A DNA stretch of 40,355 bases. Origin: Perkinsus chesapeaki (taxonomy: Eukaryota; Perkinsozoa; Perkinsida; Perkinsidae). Below the pieces are notes generated by a model that worked only from the letters and a program-made list of their open reading frames with translations, did not search any database and was not told the origin of the DNA. A program made the translations under genes and the position numbers. Below, in pieces: positions 1 through 11,850 of the stretch (its first letter is position 1; each line of letters opens with the position of its first letter). The DNA lies in assembly GCA_013115145.1 (NCBI GenBank), contig JAAPAO010000065.1, positions 1 to 40,355 on the forward strand. The letters are read 5' to 3'.

Positions 1-33
1 GAGTCAGATGCGCTACCGTTGCGCCACAGGGCC
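1..33 (-). tRNA. tRNA-Trp (probable), 5' part only, cut by the window edge
   Basis: On the minus strand, from 33 down to 1, the sequence reads as the 5' half of a tRNA. It has a 7-nt acceptor strand (GGCCCTG), TG, the D stem GCGC / loop AACGGTA / GCGC, one linker base, the anticodon stem strand TCTGA and loop bases CT followed by C. The window ends at the first anticodon base. The combination of D arm and TCTGA-CTC matches the usual eukaryotic tRNA-Trp (CCA). A tRNA-Met cannot be fully excluded because its anticodon also starts with C. The 3' half lies outside the window. Confidence 0.7.
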
Positions 34-826
34 AAACTGACCCGATTGGGCAACTGCCTGGAACAAGGCCAGAGTAAAATGATTGGATGTACTAGATGAC
101 ACGAGTCGTGTCACACGACCCTGGTGAGATAATGCAACTCGGAAATCGATAAGGCTCTAGCCCGCGCGCCGTTTAGAAATCGATAACGCTCCGAAGCGGC
201 TCAACGTTAGCTTTTAGAGTATCATAGAATTCTCCAATCGAAACAATCCAGTGGCCAGCCCAACTCACTGTAGGATTAGGCTCAACACACACCCCCTTCC
301 ACCCGAAACATCGTTCAAACAAAAGAGAGTTCGAGTACCTGATATGCCGTAAGTTTCAAGGAGCCCGGATCGCAGGTGATGGTGCTCTACATGAAAGGGT
401 GGAACGCTCCGATATCCACAAATGTGAGGTTTCTCTTCCAAGGGAAGAAGTTGTGATAGACGAACCAATCCTGAATCCATTATTCGCCTTTACTAGAGCG
501 CAGTCTCGGTAAACGAGCGGCTTACTTGAAACCACTGTGAATTGGAGACGTACTTGGATGCAATATGAGCATCATCACATGATAGGTAATCTGAACTCCA
601 GGGATTATGAGTGACGGTTGCAGCGCCGGTTGACACTAACCACACAATTCCGGCAATGTGGACAAGCATCAGTGCGGTATAGTGAATTGCAATCTCGTTT
701 CGTTCTAGTATAGTCCTTCGATAGCCTATGACAAACTCTACAATGGTATGGTTTACTAATGGAAACTTGTTAGAATCTATGGTATATATCGGTCTTTATT
801 GCTGCTAAATTTATCGGAAACAGAGA
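34..826. other. Spacer between tRNA and first protein gene; nothing firm
   Basis: No recognisable gene. A 71-codon minus-strand ORF begins with ATG at 480 and runs to 265. It has no family resemblance I know and no clear exon partner, so I do not call it a gene. The stretch presumably holds tRNA flanking sequence and the 3' end region of the minus-strand gene that follows. Confidence 0.4.
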
Positions 827-1439
827 TTATTTCATCAATTCTTCCTTGGTCTGCGTCGATGTTGTGCCGTCGGGATGCTCCGTGGTCGTAGTCGTCCTGA
901 GCATCTGCAAGGGAGCATGATAAACGGGAGCGCCTGGTGGGTTATTCTCTCTCACCTTCCTGCCGTTCTTTGTGATGACCTCCTGCTTAGTAGAGGTATG
1001 CGATCCCGCAGGGTCTTCCTTCTTAGGGTTGTCGTTCTTCGAGGTTGCTGAAAAAGGAAAACCGTGTCCAAGACGTTACCGACAATACCCCACGCAATGC
1101 CTGGGGTATTTCCACGTGCCTCGGTGGCACGCATTGTACTTCGACTCCAAAGGAAGTTATCATTTCATGGGGAGCGCGACACGAATGAAGCTAGTTTTTG
1201 AAGACACATAGCAACTGAACGTCAACGCTCAGCCTGCACCGATACAATACCACTAGCGGTGGTAAGCTCAAAACGAACCGATATACAGGTTCCAGGCAGA
1301 CGATGAGCCGAGGGTCCCAGCACGGAGTAAACCACACAGAATGGACATCCCACACCGTACCCCAAAAGAAGGCTGATGGTACAAGTAGAGCGGCACCAGC
1401 AGCGAATAGCCGTCGTAGGAAACTAGGAGCTCTCCTCAT
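827..1439 (-). CDS. Small hypothetical protein with N-terminal hydrophobic segment
   Basis: Not recognised. The last exon (1047 down to 827, stop TAA at 829-827) has a protein-like composition: it is Lys/Thr/Pro-rich and hydrophilic and ends in KEELMK. A splice acceptor (TTTTTCAG) precedes it. In phase upstream is an exon ending at 1080 that contains GNTPGIAWGIV, giving an intron of only 32 nt (1048-1079). A possible first exon starts with ATG at 1437-1439 and encodes a basic, hydrophobic N-terminus (MRRAPSFLRRLF, then an Ala/Leu-rich stretch), like a mitochondrial presequence or signal anchor. The join between about 1130 and 1360 is unresolved. The gene itself is moderately supported; its limits are inference. 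Confidence 0.4.
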
Positions 1440-1699
1440 TGCACCTGATGTATGACCATTAACCATAATAGGTTGATAGGGACCCAAAGAGCACGTCGCC
1501 GCCAGCACCCAGATGTCGTACGTGAATGGAGCATCTTTCTTAACAACTTGGCACCAAACATATCGAACCCAAACCGCGCCATCTCTAGGCCTTGCCTGAG
1601 TGTACCTAACACATGCCGATCTCAGCGTCGTCCACATAACCACTTATAGTTTTCATATACAAGTTGTAACGGTCACGATGACTTGTCAAATTGACAGCA

Positions 1700-3279
1700 T
1701 TAAAGCAGGCACCCGCGCCATACTAGCGGCCGTGCAAAGGCCATGAAGAAGAGTAGAAAGGGGGTTTTCCATGTATAGGACAGTTCGCTCCTTAAAAGCC
1801 CCCTCTTACGTCTATGAGGTCGCATCGTTGGTCTAAACATATCGCCTAGATCTCCGCCCATGCCATTGCCGAAGAGAGAACCAAGACCACCGAGATCATT
1901 AGGATCGAACGGGCGCTGGGTGCCGGCACGGCCACTAGAACTCCGTGAACTCTGCTGGCTGCCGCCGCTTTGGCTTGATGAACTTGTTCTGCTGGAGGAC
2001 CTGGTACGCTCAGCGCTGTGCAGAATCGCAAGCCGCAGTCTGGACCTACTGTGAGGATCGCGGGCCACCTGGTGTGGCGAAACCATCTCCCATAGCGCTT
2101 CGGAGAAGGTCATCCAAGTCCATACCCATTGCTTTCTGAAGAGACAGAGCATGCAGGCATAACTGAGCAGCAACTCACTCTGAAAAGCTCCTGTGCTTCA
2201 TCCATGGACATCTGCCTATAATGCACATTACCTATAAGGAAGCATTGGGGATATGAATAACATATTCAAAAGGCGCTTACCACCAGGGAAACCACCAGGG
2301 AAGCCTCCTGGGAAGCCTCCGGGGAATCCCCCGCCAGGGAAGCCACCGCCTGGGAAGCCTCCACCGGCAAAGTCACCTCCTCCCGGGAACGGACCAGACC
2401 CACCAGGGCCAGAGGGACCGCTCGAACCGCTACTGCTTCCACTACTCCTTCCTCCAAAGGACGAAGAAGCAGATTCATAGGCATCGTACCTAACACTAGA
2501 CGCATGAAAAGCGATTAGTATACTCATGAGTTCACTGGCCTAGAGAAAAGTTCGTGCGATTAGAGCTCAACGCGCAGTCAAAGCTCCATCATCCCGCATG
2601 GCAAATGTGACCTTCTCCATGACCAAGGATAACGAATATTTGCTGTCCGCACGAGGCCTTCTCGCCACACTAAGTTCATTTTTGTGACAGAAATACCCAA
2701 TTTGGCGAATGCAGCAATGCAAGATTTCCTAAAATCCCACAAGTGTGGTGACGTCTCGCTCGTTACGTGTGTAAGTTGGGCGAGAACGCCGATGCATCGA
2801 CACAATAAGTGTAATCAGGCGAAGGATTCATGTGAGTAGGAATACAACTTACTGTCGGCGTTTGTTTTCATCCCCCAGCGTTTGATATGCCTCGCCGATA
2901 TCCTTGAATTTCTCCTCAGCTTCTTTCCTATTATCGGGGTTACGATCCGGATGCCATCGCATTGCCTGCTTTCTGTAAGCCTAAGAAGGTATCCTTCAAG
3001 CCCATGCGGACTAAGCACTGTTCGCTTCTATCATACCTTTTTAATATCATCTTGAGATGCATTATGTGGAACACCCAAAACTTGATAGAAGTCCTTAGGG
3101 CCAGACTGCGTGGCAAAGGACCTTCTGAAAGCCGGCGACACTCCAGCAGCAAACAGCGGAGCGGAGGTTGTCCGCCCAAACAGCCGGGCACTGAAGGCAG
3201 TAGCGCCCATCGCGGCCATCGGCATCATAGACGGCGCCGCTCGAGCCGTTGATCGAAGTAGTAACGAGTTGAATAACAT
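1700..3279 (-). CDS. J-domain (Hsp40/DnaJ) co-chaperone with mitochondrial-type presequence
   Basis: Hsp40 proteins stimulate Hsp70 ATPase through the J domain. Six exons keep phase throughout: 3037-3279, 2853-2980, 2281-2489, 2179-2231, 2050-2135 and 1700-2015, for 344 residues. Residues 1-60 are rich in Arg, Ser, Ala and Met and lack acidic residues, like a mitochondrial presequence. The J domain starts near residue 63 (DFYQVLGV) and carries the HPD motif at residues 91-93 ([10 protein letters not shown]). A Gly/Phe/Pro region follows, with about seven FPGG-type repeats, then [11 protein letters not shown], a Ser/Arg-rich stretch, and a hydrophobic C-terminal tail ([10 protein letters not shown]). 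No Cys-rich zinc region is present, so it is not class A; the usual class B substrate-binding domains are also not evident. Introns are 34-56 nt apart from one of 363 nt (2490-2852). The mitochondrial location is inferred. Confidence 0.88.
2281..2400 (-). repeat. GFPGG-coding short tandem repeats in the J-protein G/F region
   Basis: A 12-15-nt motif (plus strand CCAGGGAAGCC and variants) is repeated about seven times and encodes repeated Gly-Gly-Phe-Pro units on the minus strand. It is a coding minisatellite in exon 3 of the J-protein gene, so copy number may vary between strains. Confidence 0.7.
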
Positions 3280-3752
3280 ACTTGTCGATAATTGATTAGA
3301 TAATAAGGTAAGTCAACAGTGAAGGGCCTGAGGCACCTTCTTCATAAAACAAGTCAACTGCAATAGGCAATAGCATACTGGTCATATCATACTATATACA
3401 TACAGTTGGTCTAAACAAACATCCCATAGTAAATGCAATCAAAAGCCGAGCTGTGACGTACAATTTCACGACTATACTAATACTGACAGCGTGAAGCTAT
3501 CCAAAATGGTAATGCTATTAACGGGCCACCTTTACAATACCAGTAGGGCGAGGCTTTGGAGCAAAATGATATGCACAGAAGCATTCTGTAAAATAGACTG
3601 TGCAAAGTTACCCTAGGACTCACAACCGCGGCGCGGTGATCCCTCTTCAACTCCAACACTTTATGTTTATACAATTATCACAAAAACTATAACAATCTCC
3701 TCGCTGGAGATGCGTACGTGTAATAGTTCATTGCCGACTAGCCTCCTCTGTC

Positions 3753-5631
3753 TTAACCCATCCCACCAAGCTCGAGATCTCGCGGGCTGTCTCCGCCACC
3801 GTCGAGCATGTCGCTGATATTGGTGCGGCAAATAGGACCTAACAAGCCTGTAACAGTCCAGCAGCTTCTAAAGGCCTTACAGAGCTGCGACACAGCCAGC
3901 CACTGGGTGATGCAGCGTTCATGAAACACGTGCTTGGTATTGCACGGCAATGTCATGACCACGTCATCTTCGCCGAAGTCCGACAGGCAGATGGGGCAAC
4001 TTTCCGGAACGTCAGAAGCGCCCTCGGATCCTACAGGGCAACAGATACGACCATCGACGCCTCGAGGCTGCTTCGCTTACCAGCCTCCTCCAGCAAGCGG
4101 TGATACTCAGTTTTGGGAATCCGACGAATCATGTCATCTCGAGTGGCGAGCTGACAGTGGCGAACATGTGGACTGAGGCGGAGGCGGAGGCAGTTACCTG
4201 GTTGGCGTTAGGAGGGAAGATAACTGGGAGCAAGCATAACAGACAGGGCAAGCAACACATGACCTGATAAAGATGAGGAATCCACTGCTCGTTGAAGTCA
4301 TTTGCTTGTAAGTTCATAACGATGTAACATCAATTCTCTTGACTTGCGGGATACCAAGACTGTTGAAGGGGTTCCAGATTCGAGGCATGTATATGGACGA
4401 ATAGAGCGCGGACCTTACCAGGAATAGCAGTGCAACAGGCAGGCCGACAATAATGAACTGTATGAGGCACATTATCATAGCAAAGTTCCATACAGCCTGG
4501 TCACACGCACTGCTCGCCCAGACAAGGTAACTGAGCAAGAACGACCGAATAAGAGACATTTCTCTCCAGGGTGGCGCCAACCGGACGCTTATGTCGACAC
4601 TGACGTGAAACGCTTCGAGTTCCCGGTATGCCAATATTGCTATTAGCCACCCTGCGTTTGGTCATTTGCATTTTCTCAGAAAAACATCGACATTAGAAAT
4701 GAAGTCGTTGAAGTGATTAGTAGGTGGCTTGACAACACGTCGTTTGAACACTAGAACATCTATGCGATTTTTTGAGAACTGTTCTTTATTATCTTCTCTT
4801 CAGTAATCGAAAGATCTACGTGAGCCACCGTTCCCCAACCCCTCACCATCCGAGCAGCCACAAGTAGTATCCAAGCCGATTGCAAGTGATGATTGCAGAA
4901 GTCATTCGAGCAAAGGCTTCCTCATGGCCACTATGCCGGCCCAACCACAGTCGTGCTGGAGCATAGCGTACGAGAGCTGCATGTGACCAGGAAGCCTACC
5001 TGCCACCATTCCAACCTTGAGGATATGCCGGCAAACGAAGATGATGATCCAGACAGGCAAAGGGGTATCGCAAGATTCAATCATGCCTAAAGTTGACACC
5101 AGCCTTACTCTTTAAAGCGTACCAGCCCAATCTACTAAGTTTAAACAACGAGAAATCGGCTGAGGCTCTGCCTTAGTCAGACCGACCCCCGCAAGCAAGC
5201 CCGGAAGCTAGTGGGACCCGTCCTACCAGAGACAGGTGCAGAGGCATCCTTCAACACTATAACCGCAGCAATGGTCAAAGCAGCCACCACTACGCCATAT
5301 ACCACAACAATGCTCCACGGCAAGTCAGGTAATGTTACTATATTATGTGCCAACTCGCTCGCTGTCTCTCTAACCTACACAGCTGAGCTACACCACAGTC
5401 GCATCCAAGCCAGCCTACTCTGACGGGATTGTTTTCATCGTAAAGCATGTCATCAAATGTATCCACCGACAATCCATCATCTTCACTAGCTGCCATCGGC
5501 GAAGCCCGAGCACGGTCGATCGGTGAGGGCTCACCGTCCGCTGCAACAGTGACCGGCACCCCGGCGTATTGGCCACCTCTGCTGTTGCTGGGCCGCAGTC
5601 TCGATATTACACGACCGAAATTAACGCGCAT
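3753..5631 (-). CDS. Multi-pass membrane RING-H2 E3 ubiquitin ligase (At4g11680-like layout)
   Basis: The C-terminal exons are clear: 3881-4030 and 3753-3838, joined over a 42-nt intron. Together they encode a RING-H2 finger CPIC...CNTKHVFHERCI...CPIC, then a short acidic tail. Upstream, the exon with IRRIPKTEYHRLLEEA joins over a 49-nt intron, and further up are hydrophobic exons (LPCLLCLLPVIF; FAMIMCLIQFIIVGLPVALLFL). The 5' exons hold a soluble acidic head (ATG at 5629-5631), a transmembrane stretch (SIVVVYGVVVAALTIAAVIVL, 5227-5337) and CDTPLPVWIIIFVCRHILK (5000-5086). The order soluble head, several TM helices, C-terminal RING is that of plant At4g11680-type membrane E3 ligases, which ubiquitinate targets from an endomembrane. 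Splice joins between about 4270 and 5000 are unresolved, and a further 5' exon above 5631 is possible. Confidence 0.72.
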
Positions 5632-6485
5632 TGAAATCTCATAACTGTCAACCACAAAGGAAATACTGCTGCCTGGGGTACCGAGCGGGCCCGCTCTAAA
5701 AGGATGGCAATTTCACAACTGGGCTCGGGACTACAGAATCGGGCTCTACATTGTAAAATAGTTTGTCACTGTGATCGTGTAACTTGTAGAGTCTACAGAC
5801 TAAATAATTCTCCTGGGTACAATCTACTACCTACGCAAATCCTATCGATTTTTGAATGATACGACTCTCTCTCCGGGCCAGGCGACTCCATACCTTTTTC
5901 ACGGCCCCTTGGAGTTTATGAGGTCGGTTAATAAATAGTATAGGGCTGACCAGGCCTACGAGTAAGCGAGGAACGTGATACGTGGCTCTTTCATAATAGT
6001 AAATACAGTGTCTACATACGTACCTCCAGGAACATCGTTACTCTGTCCCACGAGGATACAAGAGTCCATCTCTCGATACATACTTCAACACAACACTAGC
6101 AAGAACGGTTGGTAAATCAGACAGGTCGTCATCATCCATGGTCAGCATGCTACTGAACAGTCTTCCCGGCAGACCGAGCCAGTTGGATCCTCTCTCGTAT
6201 TCGCCTCACATCACTGCAAATACCATCCATCTCCTTCCGCCACTTAGCCTACAAAAACAGCAACTACTTCAACTTTCACAAAACGAGAGGATACGATACC
6301 GAAGGGCCGAATCGGGACCACCGAAGACCTGACGGAAACAGGATCAGATACGCCGAATCTGAGAGATGCGTCAGGATGGATTTCGGAGCTCGCAGCTGTA
6401 TAGCTAACCACCTTCTTTATCGAGAACGCAGCACGTTGAAAATTCGCGCAAAATGAGGGTCTTAGGTTCAATTAGAAAATCTCAA
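5632..6485. other. Intergenic region, no gene seen
   Basis: Only short ORFs without recognisable motifs occur. An upstream in-frame extension of the RING gene (about 5632-5695, preceded by CCTTTTAG) may be a further 5' exon. The rest presumably contains the promoter of that gene. Confidence 0.4.
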
Positions 6486-6501
6486 TCTCACGGTGAGATT
6501 C

Positions 6502-7752
6502 TCAACCGTCAAACGACGATCCAGAAACCCCAGTAGGAATCCTTTGTGAACTTTGGATATGTCTATACGACTCCCTCAATGAGGGGCCCTCATAGCCGGA
6601 CCACCATCCATTCCCCTCGCTTACCCAAGGGCTGATCACTTCCTTCCTCGAAGTGAGTATAGTGGCACGAGCTTCACTCTGAAAAGCAGCAGCTGCTGCT
6701 ATATGCAAGCAGTGGTTGACTATATCCATATACGCTGCTTAGTACGGCAGCAACGATGATAAGAAAGGACAGCACACCCTCACACAATAACGGCAGGAGG
6801 GCAATTTAGGGAAGTCGAACAAGTCGGGGATCCCGTCGGTCATAGTGATTGACTTCACAGGTGCTCTCGCTGCTACCAACACCTACCTCTCTAAGCCACC
6901 TCGCAATGGATTCCCTCCCTCCGATTGCCTAAGTCAAAGAACATTACACCACACATTAAATCGCCGAGTAACCCACCACTAGACCGGATGACTCTAGCAA
7001 CTTCTTCGATCGGTCACCAATCTCTCCCAGCCACTCTGTTCGCTTGTCTGCTTCAACTTTCTCTATTGTTCTACACAATTCTGAGAACAACGAGGAGTCT
7101 CCCAGTACAGAGGTTGTCGCGACACTCAGGCCACAGCAGACTTCTGTTGCCCCCGCACTCCTATAAAACCAAGTAGTCTGGCAGGTACCTCTCCCTCGGT
7201 CGTTCGTTCGACACCATCGATCCACTCGCCTCCGCACGCCCACGTCTACCTTTTGCCCATTGAGCACCTGAAGCCTCCTCTTCTACACAATCACACCTCC
7301 AAGCTTATGGCTCGAGATTGACAACGCTCTCATATAGAGAACGGCTAAACGACTAAGTTCGAGATATCCTTAACCTTGATCGCGCTCCGAAGAGAATGTC
7401 ACCATATCTCCCAACCGTATCCAGCAAAAATTAACCGTGACCATGTAAACCTTCTACTGAACCGCCCGTACACTTCCCCCTTGCCAAGGTTCCCCCCTGC
7501 CTCTCTCACCCTCAGCTTTGGGCACATCCTTATGCACAATGCTTCAATGACCACCGGTTCAGCCGCCGTCACTTCATCAACATCATATCTCATCTCCTCC
7601 ACCGTGGACGCCATCTTGAGCAAAAACCCGCAGAGATCCTCCTCGCTTGCCTTTAAGGCTTCACCAGGCAGCTCTACTCGCCGGTGGACGATAGGCTCCC
7701 CTCCGCATAGTGGCCGAGGCATGCAATGGAAGAACCCTACGCCAGTAGGCAT
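6502..7752 (-). CDS. Hypothetical gene, uncertain exon structure
   Basis: Not recognised. Three minus-strand stretches look coding. 7752 down to about 7510 starts with ATG and contains HRRVELPGEALKASEEDL and VEEMRYDVDEV. About 7085 down to 6956 follows a TTCTCAG acceptor, contains CRTIEKVEADKRTEWLGEI and ends with TAA. A weaker stretch at 6502-6729 is bounded by a CTTTTCAG acceptor and a GTAAGC donor. Composition is acidic and probably helical. The plus strand here is C-rich with many short ORFs that are reverse shadows. Whether these pieces form one gene, two genes or decayed sequence cannot be decided by eye. Confidence 0.3.
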
Positions 7753-7933
7753 TTAAACACGCATCCATAGTAAAGACTAGTCCGTAGAGGGGCATATTTC
7801 CACTGGACTGTCTGAGCTTCTCTTGCTACCTCCAGCTGAGCAAATACTTCAAGAAAGATAACACTACATAAAGCAGATAGGAAAGAAACTTCTACAAAGT
7901 AACACTAATGTACACACAGGAACGACAACGACG

Positions 7934-9504
7934 CTAAACCGTCACGCGCCCAATAATTACGCTGTTCTTAGGCGTGCAAGTTTCCGGTATTATCCGAGAC
8001 AGTGACACTTTGTACCCGAAGCGATCCCTAGCGCTTATCAATCGATCCGTGTCAACCACTTGCATGCACGCACGCGCAACAAGATACTCCTTTCGTTGGG
8101 AATAGCTAAACCCTTCCTTGCCGCCGCCGTGAACCACCGAGTAGTCCGCTAAGGACGCTACGGTTTTAAACTCCTCTTCGGTCAGGACTTCTCCGATGCT
8201 CTTTGGCAGCTGTCCGGCACCAGCACCCTCTACACCGGCGATCTGGCCGTAACAACATGGACAAACCTAATAACAAGTTCCCACAGAGACAATAAACTAA
8301 ACCTCACAGTAAGACCTTATGAAATGTGAACTCGCGCCGCACTGGAATTACTACTACTAGTTATTGATACCGAATTCTTCCCAATAACCCTGGCGGCGCA
8401 CAGTTTCCTACCGACTATACCCATTCATGACTCGAAGGTCCCCTGACTACCACAAAGCTGCAGTTCCTTCGAGTGCAGTAATCTATAATAACATCCGTTA
8501 ACCGACCACAGGCATGCAGACCGATACCTACGCAATCAACGCTATCGAATACATCCCGGTGGCATACTTATGATGATAACTACTATATATATTATAATTA
8601 CTACCTATTACCTAACTAACAGACACTTTACTATATCTTATAGTATGTACTTCTCTACATACATACATCTATATTATATACCATCATATAGACGACCCAT
8701 ACGGTATATATTACTAGTACTACCGCATCCCCTATTGTCTATACGTTAAATGCAATCATTATTAATATCATATAATATATGAATAATAAGTGAGCAATCA
8801 TCTCACCATCAACCGTGATATATCTTATCAGCTCTATAACAGCGCCTATATAATGCATATAACATATTTTCCCCTACACAGCGTTCAATTTAGCCGCCAG
8901 ATAATGGACCCACCTCACTATGCTAGCTTATTCTTAACAATAAATACACACGTCAATATCATAACTAATAATACTGAATCGCTACTATCAGAGCAGCTAA
9001 CCGAGCCATCTTTCCTTTTATTACCAACATCACATGGTGCCTCATAATCCTGCACGCATGCGCACACCACTTCGACTCTATCCTCCCAGCCAAGTGCTTT
9101 CACTCTATCCCTAGCCAGCCCACATGTACCTGAATAGCTACTTGTGGTAGCCAACCACCTATTTCCTCAGATTTACCAGGACGCCTCTCCACGAGGACTA
9201 TATCAACATCAGCTCGCATATACCCTACCAACAACCCTAAGTGTCCTGATCCTGCGCCAAAGTCCACAACAGTCGGTCGAAAGTCCTGCGAATCCAACTG
9301 CTCCGTTGCGCACCATTATGACTCTCCCACCTCACTACTGTGTGGTATCACCGCTAGCACCGCAGCCACCATCCCCGATATCTGAAGGTCCATGCCATAG
9401 AGCGCCATCTGAGCTCTTACCTGCTCACGCTTCCTGGCAGCCCTGTCCGGGTGAAGACAGCCCGTAGAGGGATCTAGACCACTCGGAAGGGACCTCCAGT
9501 CTAG
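7934..9504 (-). CDS. Class I SAM-dependent methyltransferase, GSTCD-like C-terminal half
   Basis: Five exons join in phase (9352-9504, 9159-9297, 9025-9129, 8451-8527, 7934-8266) to 268 codons plus TAG. The start DWRSLPSGLDPSTG plus a DRAARKREQV segment is followed by the SAM-binding motif I VVDFGAGSGHLGLL and the acidic motif II loop LVERRPGKSEEI. Then come RDRVKALGWEDRVEVVC, the GLHACGRLTD motif and VCPCCYGQI. The order DFGxGxGH, HACG, PCCYG is that of the methyltransferase domain in GSTCD-like proteins (Pfam methyltransferase 32 type); the substrate is unknown. The first exon here begins at a splice acceptor (CCTGTGCAG), so the true N-terminus lies upstream. Introns are 54, 29, 497 and 184 nt; the 497-nt one is AT-rich. 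Confidence 0.77.
8528..9024 (-). other. Enlarged AT-rich intron of the methyltransferase gene
   Basis: It is bounded by a GTAATA donor (9019-9024) and a GCGTAG acceptor, and its phase joins CDVG to GLHACG exactly. At 497 nt it is about ten times the typical intron here. The part from 8570 to 8880 is dominated by TA, TATAT, TACATA and similar low-complexity tracts. Confidence 0.65.
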
Positions 9505-11406
9505 CTGCACAGGAGAAGGTTCTTCATAGGGCAGATGGCAGGACTCGGAACCTGCGGTGGGTATGAGCGAGCGAGGAGGGGTGGGACCGGATTCAGTGAC
9601 CGCTTTGTGACGGGGATACCACTAGATAACCTTTAGGAAATAAGCTTATCCCAGCCGGCAGACACGCACGGCATCTCCAATTCGGCACTGCGCGCTCAGT
9701 GGATTCCTGCACTCTCAATACTGCCTCACACAGCAGTGCTGTGGGTCCCGAGTTTCGAGTTTATGCGATAATTACCGAGGCGGCCAAATCCCTACAGGCA
9801 CACCACACCTACCTCTACATCTTAACTTTGCTACATTTCAACTTTGACATTTTTTCGGATGTTGCCTCCAAGTTCGGCACGGTAACACTCAGTAGCTAAG
9901 CCACCCCCCTGCGCTCCCCCCATCATTACTACCAATGACCTTATCAGCCAGTTGCCCTGCTAGCATCATCCTTTCTCTCTTCTCCCTTCGACGCCTCTCA
10001 AACCTTCCAGACATTGACGACTTCTCCTTGGCAACTCCCATTCACAAGCAAACCACTGGGGTTGAGGCGATACGTTCTCACGCGCCCCAACAAACACAGA
10101 CCTCTGAAAGTCTTTCAGTGTCTTTCAGTGAAAGACACCCATTACGGACGAGTAGGCTAACAGTTATAAGCGGTAAATTTCGAGAGATAGATTTTCCAAC
10201 CTCCCTCACTTTTGGACGATCTTCAACTGTGAAGCAGGTTGGGAAGAATTCCCCAAGCACATCCACACTCTCCTAACTCTTTAATTCCCCCCACTCAGCT
10301 GCAACTCGCATCGGCATCTTTATACCACCACTACCATCATCTGTTAGGTAACACAATATCTGTCCCCATCACATCACTTTAATGAATACAACGTACTATC
10401 TCATACATGTCTCCATGCTAATGATTACAACATGCTGCCCAATCACACCTCTCTTAACCACCAGCAACCATCTGCTACGCTTCGCCTTCAACTATCTCGT
10501 TAAATCGTTCCTCGAGGTCCATCGATCGCCGCGAGCGTCCCTCAGCGCTGTAGCACCGATACAGGGGCACCTCCCCCCACTTGCACGGCCCTCGCCTCGC
10601 CACGCAGCTGCTCGTCGCCGGTCTATCCGGCCAGGGACTCGCGCTAACCAACAGGCCTGCACTCCTCATCCGAGCTCTGATGCTAGCTCGGTTAGCTTTC
10701 GGCGTTGACCTCAGATCTGCCAGACTGATCCTCACTTGTTTGGCCGCAGCTGCCACTTGTGCTTCACTAACTGCCAACAGGGTTTTGTCGTATACATCAG
10801 ACCACACTCCGCTGCTAGCCTGAAGCAGGGAAGCTAGACAGCATCACCAAAGCAGGCACCCACCCTCTCGACAGCCAACTCGGTCAGGAGAGGTATAACA
10901 AACTCCTCATCAAGCTCATCAGCTTTGATCTTCGCTGGACCATCAATCACCTCAGTCTGAGTCTCGCATAGCCGAGTTCGTGGAGCTACTTTGAATCCTA
11001 AAGAACCAAGGTTGCCCTGCATTCAGGAGCAATAGATAATGATAACGTGATTCTTTCGAAAACGTCACCAGAGCGGAACCCAACGCCACTAATCACCAGG
11101 GTTATATCTCCTGACCGTCATAAAACTGCCCCATCTAGAGGCCATGTAGTGGCTACAAGCACCTCCGAAATTTATCATTCAGGCCTCCATTCTTCAGCAC
11201 AGAATTACTGCGATTGCAGCGGTCACACACAGGATACTTTCAGTCGATTCGCAGTGTGTGGATCGGCACCACGGTAAGATACCCGTGGTGAATCCACTCC
11301 CACCTGCACTACCAATGGTCTCTTGTAGCTCCTTCGCTTTATTATTAATCTCTTCAGTAAGGTCATTAGCCTTTTGCCATCTCTCTATCATACTAGGCTC
11401 CATCAT
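9505..11406 (-). CDS. Probable 5' exons of the methyltransferase gene (or a separate hypothetical gene)
   Basis: Several minus-strand blocks look coding and carry plausible splice sites. A possible start is the ATG at 11404-11406 (MMEPSMIERWQKANDL, NNKAKELQETIGSAGG, donor near 11275). The next block follows TGAATGCAG at about 11000 (VAPRTRLCETQTEVID, ELDEEFVIPLLTELAVER). Another follows GCTTCAG at about 10825 (GVWSDVYDKTLLAVSEAQ, rich in Ala and Arg further on). A last one lies at about 10080-10270. None shows a motif I know. Because the downstream methyltransferase exon begins at an acceptor, some upstream coding is required, and these blocks are the natural candidates. Exact joins are not resolved, and 9505-9980 shows nothing clear. 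Confidence 0.35.
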
Positions 11407-11850
11407 GTATTTAACATCAACACTTTTGATATACCTAATAACAACCAAGTGCACTAACGAATGGAATGCCTTGACGAGGGAAGTCACCCATCCACGTAGC
11501 AAAGCACGTCACTCCTACACAAGCTACAATATAAACCCCTTTACAAAATTATGGGACCTACCAATAAAAGTTTTAATATACTTTTTGATTTCAAAAATAA
11601 TATGTTTTAATTTGTTTATATAGAGGGTATTAAAAGAATAGCCAAACCCCTGTTGATAGCTCCAGACCCTCGCCAGTCCCCTCATCACCTCCTAGCGAAC
11701 TCCAGATCCTCCTCTGTCGCATGATACGTCCGATCCATTATGGAAACAAATCTACATACCATGACACACCGTACCCATGCTCACCCATGCCCCTTTGTCT
11801 ATCATAAACTATACTTGGTTATATAGCATCCTAGTCATCTCTAGCATTTA

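Noticed and set aside
2253-2480. Plus-strand proline-rich ORF ([10 protein letters not shown])
   Set aside because: It is the reverse reading of the GFPGG repeats in the J-protein gene, which has an intact exon-phase structure on the minus strand.
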